The notes under the pieces were generated by a model that was given only the letters and a program-made list of their open reading frames with translations, was not told the DNA's origin and made no database searches. The position numbers were made by a program, and so were the translations under genes. From positions 744,001-808,000 of the forward strand of contig NZ_JBBMQM010000001.1 in assembly GCF_038900055.1 (NCBI RefSeq): DNA of 64,000 nt. Direction: 5' to 3'. Of this stretch, positions 9,124 through 16,599 are shown in pieces. Every line of letters begins with the position of its first letter. The first letter of the stretch is position 1. Origin of the DNA: Henriciella sp. AS95. GTDB lineage: Bacteria; Pseudomonadota; Alphaproteobacteria; Caulobacterales; Hyphomonadaceae.

Positions 9124-9540
9124 ATGAGATTCCGACAGTTTTGCGGCTTCTGCCTCGGCCTCCTCGGTACATGGTTCATGTGGCAAGTCGGCGTTGGCTT
9201 GGCTCACTTCATCCACTCCACCTACAATGTGACGATTCCGGGCGCGATAATGGAGCCCAGCGTGACCATGCGTATCATGTCGGCGCTGGCGGCCTTTCTT
9301 GCCGGTCTTGCAGCCCTCACTGAACGAAAGGGCGGGGCCTGGCTCGCTGGGCTTTCAACCTTCATGTTCGCCTGCGTCGCCTTTGGTGTGATCCAGGGAC
9401 GCCACGACATTTCCGTCTGGCGCGACGATTACCTGTATCTCTCCATCCTCACCATTCTTTTCCTCGCCCTGGTGGTTCTGCGCCGCGAGGCCGAACATGA
9501 TGACGAGGTCGTCTACGATACGGCTGAGCCCGTCTCATAG
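9124..9540 (+). CDS. Hypothetical four-TM protein, paralogue of the next gene
   Basis: A 138-residue protein with hydrophobic helices at about 5-28, 48-66, 71-91 and 103-120 and an acidic C-terminal tail. Landmarks are TWFMW at 16-20, KGGAW in the second loop, and SVWRDD at 97-102. The downstream gene repeats this plan position for position. The ATG at 9124 follows GAGAGGGAGCC and is preferred to a GTG at 9079. No family is recognised. Confidence 0.65.
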   Translation: MRFRQFCGFCLGLLGTWFMWQVGVGLAHFIHSTYNVTIPGAIMEPSVTMRIMSALAAFLAGLAALTERKGGAWLAGLSTFMFACVAFGVIQGRHDISVWRDDYLYLSILTILFLALVVLRREAEHDDEVVYDTAEPVS

Positions 9541-9623
9541 CACCCCTTGCCGGTTTGCCCGGCTTGCCATACCTCACGACTGGCAATTGCAGGACCCCAT
9601 GATGAGACAGGGGAGGGTGTGCC

Positions 9624-9989
9624 ATGCTGATCAGGCGTCTCGCTGGATTTGTCGGAATCGTTGTCGCGACCTGGATGCTCTGGGAAACTATCAATCCGGT
9701 GATGCGGCAGATCTCGTTTGGATCTGACTTCGTGACGGAACTGCTCAATCCACCGACCACGCTTCTTCGTTTCATTTCAACGCCGCTCATGATTGTTGGG
9801 GGTATTCTGGCCGTGCTGAGCGTGCGCGGCGGTGCATACGTGTTCACGGCCGGCGCGCTGGTCTTCGCTGTCCTGACAGGCGCTCTGGTCGGGTACGGCT
9901 CCGATTACACCCTCTGGCGCGATGAGGCGGTGCTCGCCCCTTTCCTGATGGTGATCAGCGGCGTGCTGCTTCTGACCCACAGGAATTGA
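9624..9989 (+). CDS. Hypothetical four-TM protein, paralogue of the previous gene
   Basis: A 121-residue protein with the same layout as its upstream neighbour: TWMLW at 16-20, RGGAY at the second loop and TLWRDE at 96-101, with four hydrophobic helices but no acidic tail. GGGGAGG precedes the ATG. It is probably the product of an old tandem duplication. Function unknown. Confidence 0.65.
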   Translation: MLIRRLAGFVGIVVATWMLWETINPVMRQISFGSDFVTELLNPPTTLLRFISTPLMIVGGILAVLSVRGGAYVFTAGALVFAVLTGALVGYGSDYTLWRDEAVLAPFLMVISGVLLLTHRN

Positions 9990-10073
9990 CGACAAAGCCG
10001 CATTGATTTCGACAGATCAGTGCTTAGGTTCGCGACGAGTCAATCACTTGCGATCCTACAAGGCAGACATTCC

Positions 10074-11462
10074 ATGGCAGACACATATGACGTCGTCATC
10101 ATCGGCGGTGGCCCCGGCGGCTATAATTGCGCGATCCGCGCGGGCCAGCTTGGCCTCAAGACGGCGATCATCGAGAAGCGCGGCAAGCTGGGCGGGACCT
10201 GCCTGAACGTCGGTTGTATCCCTTCAAAAGCTCTGCTGCATGCGTCCGAGCTGTTCGATGCCGCCAAGAACCAGTTCGCAGGCCTTGGCATCAAGACAGG
10301 CAAGGTAGAGCTCGATCTGAAATCCATGATGGGCCAGAAGGATGATGCCGTCGAAGGCCTCACCCAGGGCGTCGAATTCCTGATGAAGAAAAACAAGGTC
10401 GACTACATCAAGGGCTTCGGCAAGATCACCGGCCCCGGCAAGGTCGACGTCGACGGCAAGACGCTGACCACAAAGAACATCGTCATCGCAACTGGCTCCG
10501 AGCCTTCGACGCTGCCCAACATCGAAATCGATGAAGAGCGCGTCGTGACCAATACCGGCGCCATCGCGTTGAAAGAGGTACCGAAGAAGCTGATCCTCAT
10601 CGGGGCGGGCGTGATCGGTCTTGAGCTTGGTTCTGTCTGGTCGCGCCTCGGCTCAGATGTGACCGTTGTCGAATATCTCGACCGGATCATGCCGGGCGCT
10701 GACAATGAGATCGCCAAGGAAGCCCAGCGCGTCTTCAAGAAACAGGGCCTCGACTTCCGTCTCGGCATGAAGGTGACCGGCGTCGAAAAGATGAAATCCA
10801 AACTCAAGCTCTTCATGGAGCCGGCCAAGGGCGGCGATGAGGAAGTGCTTGATGCTGATGCTGTCATTGTTGCCGTCGGACGCCGTCCATACACTGAAGG
10901 CCTCGGCCTCGAAGCGGTTGGCGGGAAGACCGACAAGCGCGGGGTGATCGAGGTCACCGACCACTTCAAGGTGGCAGATGGTGTCTGGGCTGTTGGCGAT
11001 TGTATCCCCGGCCCGATGCTTGCCCACAAGGCTGAGGATGATGGTGCGGCCGTCGCTGAGCTGATCGCCGGTAAGGCGGGCCATGTCGATTACAATCTCG
11101 TGCCTAGCGTCGTTTACACGAATCCGGAGATCGCTTGGGTCGGCAAGACCGAGGAGCAACTCAAGGAAGCGGGCATCGAGTACAAGAAGGGCAAATTCCC
11201 CTTCCAGGCCAATTCCCGCGCGCGCACCAATCATGAGACGACAGGCTTCGTGAAAGTCCTCGCAGACGCGAAGACCGATCGCATCCTCGGTGCCCACATG
11301 ATGGGCGTCGGCGTTGGCGAGATGATCCACGAAATCTGCGTTGCCATGGAATTTGGCGCGGCATCGGAAGATGTGGCCCGCACCTGCCATGCGCACCCGA
11401 CCATGTCAGAAGCCGTCCGCCAGGCCGCCATGGGCGTCGAAGGCTGGACGATGCAGATGTAG
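10074..11462 (+). CDS. lpdA: Dihydrolipoyl dehydrogenase
   Basis: A 462-residue flavoprotein (E3) that re-oxidises dihydrolipoamide on 2-oxo acid dehydrogenases. The FAD motif is GGGPGG (11-16) and the redox pair is Cys43/Cys48 in GGTCLNVGC. The NAD motif is GAGVIG (177-182). The C-terminal catalytic dyad is His441/Glu446 in HAHPTMSE. The ATG at 10074 matches the family start (MADTYDVVIIG). The gene stands alone here, without sucAB or pdh genes. Because AhpD-type proteins take electrons from dihydrolipoamide, it could also feed the AhpD at 15263-15796 (inference). Confidence 0.95.
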   Translation: MADTYDVVIIGGGPGGYNCAIRAGQLGLKTAIIEKRGKLGGTCLNVGCIPSKALLHASELFDAAKNQFAGLGIKTGKVELDLKSMMGQKDDAVEGLTQGVEFLMKKNKVDYIKGFGKITGPGKVDVDGKTLTTKNIVIATGSEPSTLPNIEIDEERVVTNTGAIALKEVPKKLILIGAGVIGLELGSVWSRLGSDVTVVEYLDRIMPGADNEIAKEAQRVFKKQGLDFRLGMKVTGVEKMKSKLKLFMEPAKGGDEEVLDADAVIVAVGRRPYTEGLGLEAVGGKTDKRGVIEVTDHFKVADGVWAVGDCIPGPMLAHKAEDDGAAVAELIAGKAGHVDYNLVPSVVYTNPEIAWVGKTEEQLKEAGIEYKKGKFPFQANSRARTNHETTGFVKVLADAKTDRILGAHMMGVGVGEMIHEICVAMEFGAASEDVARTCHAHPTMSEAVRQAAMGVEGWTMQM

Positions 11463-11489
11463 GCAGCGCCGGGTTCTGTCACAGCACTC

Positions 11490-11528
11490 GGCCGCTTCAT
11501 CCTGAGCCTGTCGAAGGATGAAGCGGCC
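11490..11528. repeat. Palindromic repeat element downstream of lpdA
   Basis: A perfect 14-bp inverted repeat (GGCCGCTTCATCCT 11490-11503 and its complement 11515-11528) surrounds an 11-base centre. The core CATCCTGAGCCTGTCGAAGG recurs, in the other orientation and with one change, at 23354-23375. It could form the 3' end of the lpdA mRNA. Confidence 0.75.
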
Positions 11529-11568
11529 AGATGCAGCACGCGAACAGTATTCCAATCCCATTGCGAAC

Positions 11569-11597
11569 AAAAAAAGCCGGACGGTTTCCCGCCCGGC
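11569..11597 (-). terminator. Rho-independent terminator of rpsP
   Basis: On the minus strand a stem GCCGGGCGG / CCGTCCGGC (one internal mismatch, four-base loop, 11576-11597) is followed by seven T residues (11575-11569). It lies 26 bases past the rpsP stop. Confidence 0.93.
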
Positions 11598-11622
11598 CTG
11601 AAATGCTCGAAAGAGACCCGCC

Positions 11623-12114
11623 TTAGCTGGCTTTCTCTTCTTCAGCAGCCTCTTCGGCCGGTGCTTCTTCAGCTTCGGCTTCAGCAGGCGCTTCTTCTTC
11701 GGCTGGAGCGTTTTTGGCTTCTTCAGCGGCTTTCTTGGCTTCGGCTTCAGCTTCCTTGCGGGCAGCTTCTTTTTCAGCCTTCTCCTCGATGCGTTCTTTC
11801 GCCTTCGTGCCTGGCTCACCCTTGTTCGGGTTGTTGCCATGCTCCCAGGCGACCACTGGCTTGCCGTCAACTTCCATCTGGCTCAGGAAGCGAGCGACGC
11901 GGTCGGTCGGCTTGGCGCCTTTGGCGACCCATTCAGCGGCTTTCTCGGCGTCGATCTTGATGCGCTCTTCGCTGTCTTTCGGCTGGCGAGGGTCGTAGGT
12001 GCCGATCTTCTCGATGTAACGGCCGTCGCGCGGGGCGCGGCTGTCAGCAACGACAACGCGGTAGAAGGGGCGTTTCTTGGACCCGCCTCGGGCGAGTCTG
12101 ATTTTCAGGGCCAT
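11623..12114 (-). CDS. rpsP: 30S ribosomal protein bS16
   Basis: The first 80 or so residues ([22 protein letters not shown], then [12 protein letters not shown]) are canonical bS16, a small-subunit assembly protein. Length is 163, about twice the E. coli protein. The excess is an Ala/Glu/Lys-rich tail from about residue 105, a type of extension seen in alphaproteobacteria. AAGGAG lies 7 bases before the ATG. The usual partners rimM, trmD and rplS do not follow; a terminator does. Confidence 0.97.
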   Translation of the reverse strand: MALKIRLARGGSKKRPFYRVVVADSRAPRDGRYIEKIGTYDPRQPKDSEERIKIDAEKAAEWVAKGAKPTDRVARFLSQMEVDGKPVVAWEHGNNPNKGEPGTKAKERIEEKAEKEAARKEAEAEAKKAAEEAKNAPAEEEAPAEAEAEEAPAEEAAEEEKAS

Positions 12115-12243
12115 GGTGTATCTCCTTAAGTGTCTTATGGCGTCTCTGGTTTAGTGTTTGCTCGTGGCTGATCGCTGGTATGCGCCAGCGGCCACTGCGC
12201 CTTCGCCTTGCTTGTGAGGAGCAAGACTGGGGCGTAATCCTTT

Positions 12244-12353
12244 GCCGCCGGTCCCTGCGAAGGCAGGGACCCATGGTGCGACCTCAGCGGCTGCACGACG
12301 GGGAAAGGGCTGTCCATGGACACCTGCCTGTGCAGGTGTCTGCGGATATTGTG
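12244..12353. repeat. Paired-hairpin dispersed repeat, copy A
   Basis: Two perfect 8-bp hairpins with four-base loops: GTCCCTGC/GCAGGGAC (12251-12270) and ACACCTGC/GCAGGTGT (12320-12339), set in a 110-base unit. The reverse complement of 23239-23330 has the same unit with conserved flanks (GCCGCCGGT, CCCATGG, TCTGCGGA). Between copies, paired bases change together. The rest of the rpsP-aroQ gap (12115-12362) shows no supportable gene. Confidence 0.85.
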
Positions 12354-12362
12354 CGGAATGGC

Positions 12363-12656
12363 TCATGAGTGTTGGCCATCCCTGATCTGCTCATGGTGGC
12401 GAATGACTTCGGCCACGATGAAATTGAGGAATTTCTCGGCAAAGGCCGGGTCTAGGCCGCTCTCCTTGGCGAGGCGCTGCAGGCGCTCGATCTGGCGGGC
12501 TTCGCGGGCTTTGTCCGATGGTGGCAGATCATGCTCGGCCTTCAGGTGGCCGACCTGCTGGGTCAGCTTGAAGCGCTCTGCCAGCGTATGCAGCAGGATC
12601 GCATCCATATTGTCGATGCTGGCGCGGAGGCGTTCGAGTTCTGGGAGGGCGCTCAT
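12363..12656 (-). CDS. aroQ: Chorismate mutase, AroQ class
   Basis: A 97-residue all-helical monofunctional chorismate mutase, which makes prephenate from chorismate. Conserved positions are Arg11 (LRASIDNMD), Arg28 in the LLHTLAERF helix, Lys39 (VGHLKAEH) and the DKAREARQIERL segment. Its product is the substrate of TyrC at 3935-4870. It overlaps the upstream small membrane protein gene by 4 bases, placing it in the ffh operon, a pairing with ffh/rpsP seen in related bacteria. Confidence 0.92.
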   Translation of the reverse strand: MSALPELERLRASIDNMDAILLHTLAERFKLTQQVGHLKAEHDLPPSDKAREARQIERLQRLAKESGLDPAFAEKFLNFIVAEVIRHHEQIRDGQHS

Positions 12657-12862
12657 TTATTCGCCCTCATTTTCGGGTCAAGGATCAGCGTCGCGACCAC
12701 CCATCCGAAACCAAGATACATGAGTTTGTCGCTGAAATTGCTCAAGCTGCCAAGGTCTACAAATTCGAGAAACAGGCCGCTGAGGATCACAAACGCGCCA
12801 ATCGCCCGGACAACACGAAGTCTTGTCTCGGTAATGGTGAAGGTCTTTTTCTCGTCGCTCAC
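12653..12862 (-). CDS. Small two-TM hypothetical protein in the ffh operon
   Basis: A 69-residue protein with two hydrophobic helices (about 17-35 and 44-61) and a charged N-terminus. Four-base overlaps with ffh upstream and aroQ downstream indicate translational coupling and strongly support that it is a real gene. No family recognised. Position next to SRP54 suggests nothing specific beyond co-expression. Confidence 0.75.
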   Translation of the reverse strand: MSDEKKTFTITETRLRVVRAIGAFVILSGLFLEFVDLGSLSNFSDKLMYLGFGWVVATLILDPKMRANK

Positions 12863-14313
12863 TTCTTCTTCCCCCCGCCAAGGCCGGGAAGACCGCCTGG
12901 AGGCATGGCGCCGCCCATTCCCGGCATTCCGCCCTTGCCCATCTTGGCGATATCTGTCGGAGAGACGCCCGCGCCGCCGAGCGCATTCATCATGCCCTTC
13001 ATGCCGCCCTTGCCGAGCTTTTTCATCATGTCGGCCATCTGGCGGTGCATTTTCAGCACCTTGTTGACGTCCTGCACCGAAACGCCCGCACCAGCGGCGA
13101 CCCGCTTGCGGCGTGAGGCATTGAGGAGGGCGGGCTTGGCGCGCTCTTTCTTGGTCATGGAGGAGATGATCGCTTCCTGACGCTTCAGGACGCTGTCATC
13201 CATATTCGCGGCGGCGAGGGCCTGCTTGGCTTTCTTGGCGCCGGGCAGCATGCCCATGATGCCGCCAAGGCCGCCCATTTTCTGCATCTGCTTGAGCTGG
13301 TCGGCGAGGTCATTGAGGTCGAACTCGCCCTTGCGCATTTTCTTGGCCATGCGCTCGGCTTTTTCAGCGTCGAGCTGGTCGCCGGCTTTTTCGACGAGGG
13401 AGACGATGTCGCCCTGGCCGAGGATGCGTCCGGCCACGCGTTTGGCTTCGAAGGCGTCGAGGCCGTCGAGCTTCTCGCCCGTGCCGAGGAATTTGATCGG
13501 GAGGCCCGTGACCGCGCGCATGGAGAGCGCGGCGCCGCCGCGGCCGTCACCGTCCATACGGGTGAGGACGAGGCCGGTGAGCGGCAGGCGCTCATGGAAG
13601 CGACGGGCCGTCTCGACAGCGTCCTGACCGGTCAGCGCGTCAGCGACGAGGAGGGTTTCCTTGGGCTGCGCGATCTTCGCGATCTCGGCCGCCTCGGCCA
13701 TCATCTGCTCATCGATGGACGTGCGGCCAGCGGTGTCGAGGAAGACGACATCATGGCCGCCAAGCTTGGCCGCCTGCAGCGCGCGCCTGGCGATCTCTGC
13801 CGGCATCTGACCTTCGACGATCGGCAGCGAGGTAACGCTTCCGCCAACCTGTTTGGCGAGGATGGCAAGCTGCTCCATCGCGGCCGGACGGCGAACGTCG
13901 AGCGAGGCCAGGAGGACTTTCTTCTTGTCACGTTCGGCAAGGCGCTTGGCGATCTTGGCCGTGGTCGTTGTTTTACCAGAGCCCTGAAGGCCGGCCATCA
14001 TGATGACGGAAGGCGGATTGTCGACGCGAAGGCCTGTCTCGGCATCCTCGCCGCCCAGCATGTCGACAAGGCCGTCATGGACGATCTTGATGACCTGCTG
14101 GCCAGGTTTCACCGAACGGATGACTTCCTCGCCAACCGCGCGTTCCTTGATCTTGCTGATGAAGTCCTTGACGACCGGCAGGGCGACGTCGGCTTCCAGC
14201 AGCGCCACGCGGATTTCGCGAAGGGCTGCCGTGACGTCTTTCTCCGACAGGGCGCCGCGCCCGGTCAGTCCGTCAAATATGCCGCCAAGGCGGTCTGTCA
14301 GCGCGTCAAACAT
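12859..14313 (-). CDS. ffh: Signal recognition particle protein Ffh (SRP54)
   Basis: A 484-residue GTPase that binds signal sequences and 4.5S RNA and targets membrane proteins to FtsY. The N domain comes first, followed by G1 GLQGSGKTT (108-116), DTAGR and TRMDGDGRGGAALS. A methionine-rich M domain ends in a Gly/Met-rich tail. The ATG at 14313 has GGAG 9 bases upstream; a longer in-frame start at 14367 looks spurious. It leads an operon with the small membrane protein gene, aroQ and possibly rpsP. The 4.5S RNA gene is not visible nearby. Confidence 0.96.
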   Translation of the reverse strand: MFDALTDRLGGIFDGLTGRGALSEKDVTAALREIRVALLEADVALPVVKDFISKIKERAVGEEVIRSVKPGQQVIKIVHDGLVDMLGGEDAETGLRVDNPPSVIMMAGLQGSGKTTTTAKIAKRLAERDKKKVLLASLDVRRPAAMEQLAILAKQVGGSVTSLPIVEGQMPAEIARRALQAAKLGGHDVVFLDTAGRTSIDEQMMAEAAEIAKIAQPKETLLVADALTGQDAVETARRFHERLPLTGLVLTRMDGDGRGGAALSMRAVTGLPIKFLGTGEKLDGLDAFEAKRVAGRILGQGDIVSLVEKAGDQLDAEKAERMAKKMRKGEFDLNDLADQLKQMQKMGGLGGIMGMLPGAKKAKQALAAANMDDSVLKRQEAIISSMTKKERAKPALLNASRRKRVAAGAGVSVQDVNKVLKMHRQMADMMKKLGKGGMKGMMNALGGAGVSPTDIAKMGKGGMPGMGGAMPPGGLPGLGGGKKK

Positions 14314-14500
14314 CGCGATACTCCTTGCTCGTCTGCCAATAGGTGACAGGTAAGCGCTCCGTGCCATTCGCGCAAAGCATGAGAGCCCCGCTGAGCGAAA
14401 CTTCGCCGGGCGGGGGCTTCGCCGAGTTCATAGCCTCGGAAAAGCGCGCTTCATGTTTTGCGCGGATTTCGCGTGCGTAAAGCACGTCATGGCCGGTAAA

Positions 14501-15112
14501 TCAAGCGCCAGGCGCTGGTAGCGTCTCACCAATCATTGCGCCGATCTTGTCCAGCGCGGCTCTTATCTCGTCATCGATCAGCGAAAACACATAAACGTCT
14601 GCCCAGCTGCCATCCGCCATTCTGGAGTATTTTCGCAATGTGCCCTCGTGGATGGCACCAAGGCTTTCGATGTGCGCGAAGGCCCGCTCGCTGCGTGATG
14701 ACATCAGCCATTCGACCCGTCGGGCCCGCCATTCAATCGATCGCTTGATCATGAGGTACTGGACATGTGTTGCAACGCCGGTCCCGCGGTGAGCCTCTTC
14801 CAGCCAGGTATAGCCGACGCGTACACGCCGGTGCAGCCGGTTCGGAAGGATGAACGCCGCGATCCCGATCAGTTCATCGGTTTCCTTTGACAGGACAACC
14901 AGAGCCTGACCTGTGCCGAGCTGCGACATGCGTAGCGTATGGTCGAAATAGGCGTTCAGATTGTGACCGTCAGGAATGACCGGCATGAACTTCCACATGT
15001 CATTGATCGCGTTCCTGTTGTGGATCACGGCGCGATGCTCTTCAGCCAGGGGCTGAAGTCGAATCATTGATGTTTCGAGACCGGGAGCATTGAGTTCCAT
15101 TGCGAGGTCCAT
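14501..15112 (-). CDS. GNAT family N-acetyltransferase (RimJ/RimL-like)
   Basis: About 203 residues with the GNAT plan: ELIGIAAFILP, RVGYTWLEEAHRGTGVAT (the acetyl-CoA loop) and the C-terminal LGAIHEGTLRKY typical of RimJ/RimL-type enzymes. Substrate unknown. The start is uncertain: ATG codons at 15112 and 15100 are both possible and neither has a clear ribosome-binding site. It is a single-gene unit. Confidence 0.8.
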   Translation of the reverse strand: MDLAMELNAPGLETSMIRLQPLAEEHRAVIHNRNAINDMWKFMPVIPDGHNLNAYFDHTLRMSQLGTGQALVVLSKETDELIGIAAFILPNRLHRRVRVGYTWLEEAHRGTGVATHVQYLMIKRSIEWRARRVEWLMSSRSERAFAHIESLGAIHEGTLRKYSRMADGSWADVYVFSLIDDEIRAALDKIGAMIGETLPAPGA

Positions 15113-15262
15113 TGTCGTTCGAAAGCGAACGCTGTGCAACGCTGCGCGCAAAAATGTGATCCCCGTCCACGCCGCCGTCGCCCCTGAATGTGAACAGTAT
15201 TCAATTCAGGGGCGACGAACGGGAAACACTCAAGCGGGCAGTCCCAATTATTCTGCGTGCCG

Positions 15263-15796
15263 CTATTCGCTGGCAGCTTTCTCTGCTTCCAGCACGCGGG
15301 CGACTGCATTGACGACCGATGCAATGCGCAGCGACGCCTGGATCTGCTCTGATGTCATGCCGGCCTTGCGCAGCTCGGCTTCGTGCGCGTCAAGGCACAT
15401 GCCGCAACCATTCACGGCAGAGACCGCCATGGAAAACAGTTCGAAATTCGCTTTCGAAATCCCGGGCGCGCCGATCACATTCATGCGCAGCCGCGCTGGC
15501 AGGGTGCGGTAGGTCTCGTTGGAGAGAAGGTGGATGGAGCGGTAATAGACATTGTTCATGCCCATGATCGCCGCGGCAGCCTTCGCGGCCTTCGTCGCTT
15601 CCTCGCTCAGCTTACCGTCTGTCTCGGCCGCGATGCCCTTGACGATATCGCCTGTACCGACCGCGTAGGCGCAGGCGAGCATGCAGCCATATTTCTGCTC
15701 ATCGTCGAGGATGGTTTCGTTAAACAGGGAGCCGAGGTTGAGCTTCAGGTCCTTGGCATAATCGGGCAGGGCCGATTTCAGTGTGTCGATCGACAT
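15263..15796 (-). CDS. ahpD: Alkyl hydroperoxide reductase AhpD
   Basis: A 177-residue carboxymuconolactone-decarboxylase-fold protein with the AhpD redox centre NGCGMCLDAHE. Cys131/Cys134, His138 and Glu119 match the Mycobacterium AhpD catalytic set one position on. AhpD passes electrons from dihydrolipoamide to AhpC. It lies 111 bases after ahpC on the same strand, with no ahpF present, so the AhpC-AhpD route is the expected peroxide reductase here. Confidence 0.92.
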   Translation of the reverse strand: MSIDTLKSALPDYAKDLKLNLGSLFNETILDDEQKYGCMLACAYAVGTGDIVKGIAAETDGKLSEEATKAAKAAAAIMGMNNVYYRSIHLLSNETYRTLPARLRMNVIGAPGISKANFELFSMAVSAVNGCGMCLDAHEAELRKAGMTSEQIQASLRIASVVNAVARVLEAEKAASE

Positions 15797-15907
15797 TGTA
15801 TTGTTCCGGATATCTTGAAGTCTGAGAGGGTAGACAGGAACACGCCGCCCGAACGGGCCGGGCGGCGCTGGACTGTCATTGCTATTTAACGCTTGAACGT
15901 CAGCGGC

Positions 15908-16471
15908 TTATTCGGCCGCGATGTTCAGGACATCTCCGCCAACCGGGCGGTTGCACGGGCAAAGCTCGTCGGTTTGCAGGCCATCGAGAACGCGCAGCGT
16001 ATCCTGAGGGTTGCGGCCGACATTGAGGTTGTTGACGTAGACGTGCTGGATGACGTTGTGCGGGTCGACCAGGAAGGTCGCGCGATAGGCGACACCTTCG
16101 TCCTGGTTGCGCACGCCAAGGCCGTCGACGAGCGAGCCATTCGTGTCAGCAAACTGCCAGATCGGCAATTCGTTGAGGTCCTGGTGGTCGCGGCGCCAAG
16201 CGAGCTTGACGAATTCATTGTCGGTGGAGCCGCCGAGAACGACACAGTCACGGTCTTCGAATTCGCCCGCAAGGCGGCCGAACTCTGCGATCTCGGTCGG
16301 GCAGACGAAGGTGAAGTCCTTCGGGTAGAAGAAGATAACTTTCCACTTACCGTCAAAGCTGTCGCGGTTGAGCTCTTCGAACGCGCTTTCGCCGTTCTGC
16401 TCGTGTTGCATGAACTTCGGCTTTACGCCGACGACTTTGAAGTCAGGGAGGATGTCGCCAATACCAAGCAT
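15908..16471 (-). CDS. ahpC: Peroxiredoxin (alkyl hydroperoxide reductase AhpC)
   Basis: A 187-residue two-Cys peroxiredoxin. The peroxidatic cysteine is Cys57 in DFTFVCPTE. The C-terminal CPCNRP has Cys171 and Cys173, the three-cysteine arrangement of AhpD-dependent AhpC rather than the AhpF-dependent type. The ATG at 16471 matches the family start. It diverges from oxyR across 126 bases that contain an OxyR-type operator, so peroxide induction is expected. Confidence 0.94.
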   Translation of the reverse strand: MLGIGDILPDFKVVGVKPKFMQHEQNGESAFEELNRDSFDGKWKVIFFYPKDFTFVCPTEIAEFGRLAGEFEDRDCVVLGGSTDNEFVKLAWRRDHQDLNELPIWQFADTNGSLVDGLGVRNQDEGVAYRATFLVDPHNVIQHVYVNNLNVGRNPQDTLRVLDGLQTDELCPCNRPVGGDVLNIAAE

Positions 16472-16562
16472 GGGAGGACCTTTCGTAATATCTGCTATGC
16501 GAAAATGCATTGCAAGTTGCTTCTGTAATGCATCTTTGGCATGCAGTTGTTGGTAAAATCCA

Positions 16563-16599
16563 ATTGATAAATAAAATTGTTTCGATAGATTATATCTAT
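16563..16599. promoter_or_regulatory. OxyR binding site between ahpC and oxyR
   Basis: The half-site ATAG-N7-CTAT (16585-16599) is an exact match to the OxyR consensus. Seven bases away, 16563-16577 reads ATTG-N7-AAAT, a weaker second half-site at the spacing required for a tetramer. The exact half overlaps the first two bases of the oxyR ATG, consistent with autorepression together with activation of ahpC. Confidence 0.8.

Noticed and set aside
13594-14346. 250-codon frame antisense to ffh
   Set aside because: A shadow of the GTPase gene; no coding evidence of its own.
14314-14500. 4.5S RNA gene next to ffh
   Set aside because: The conserved SRP RNA tetraloop/asymmetric-loop sequence was not found here.
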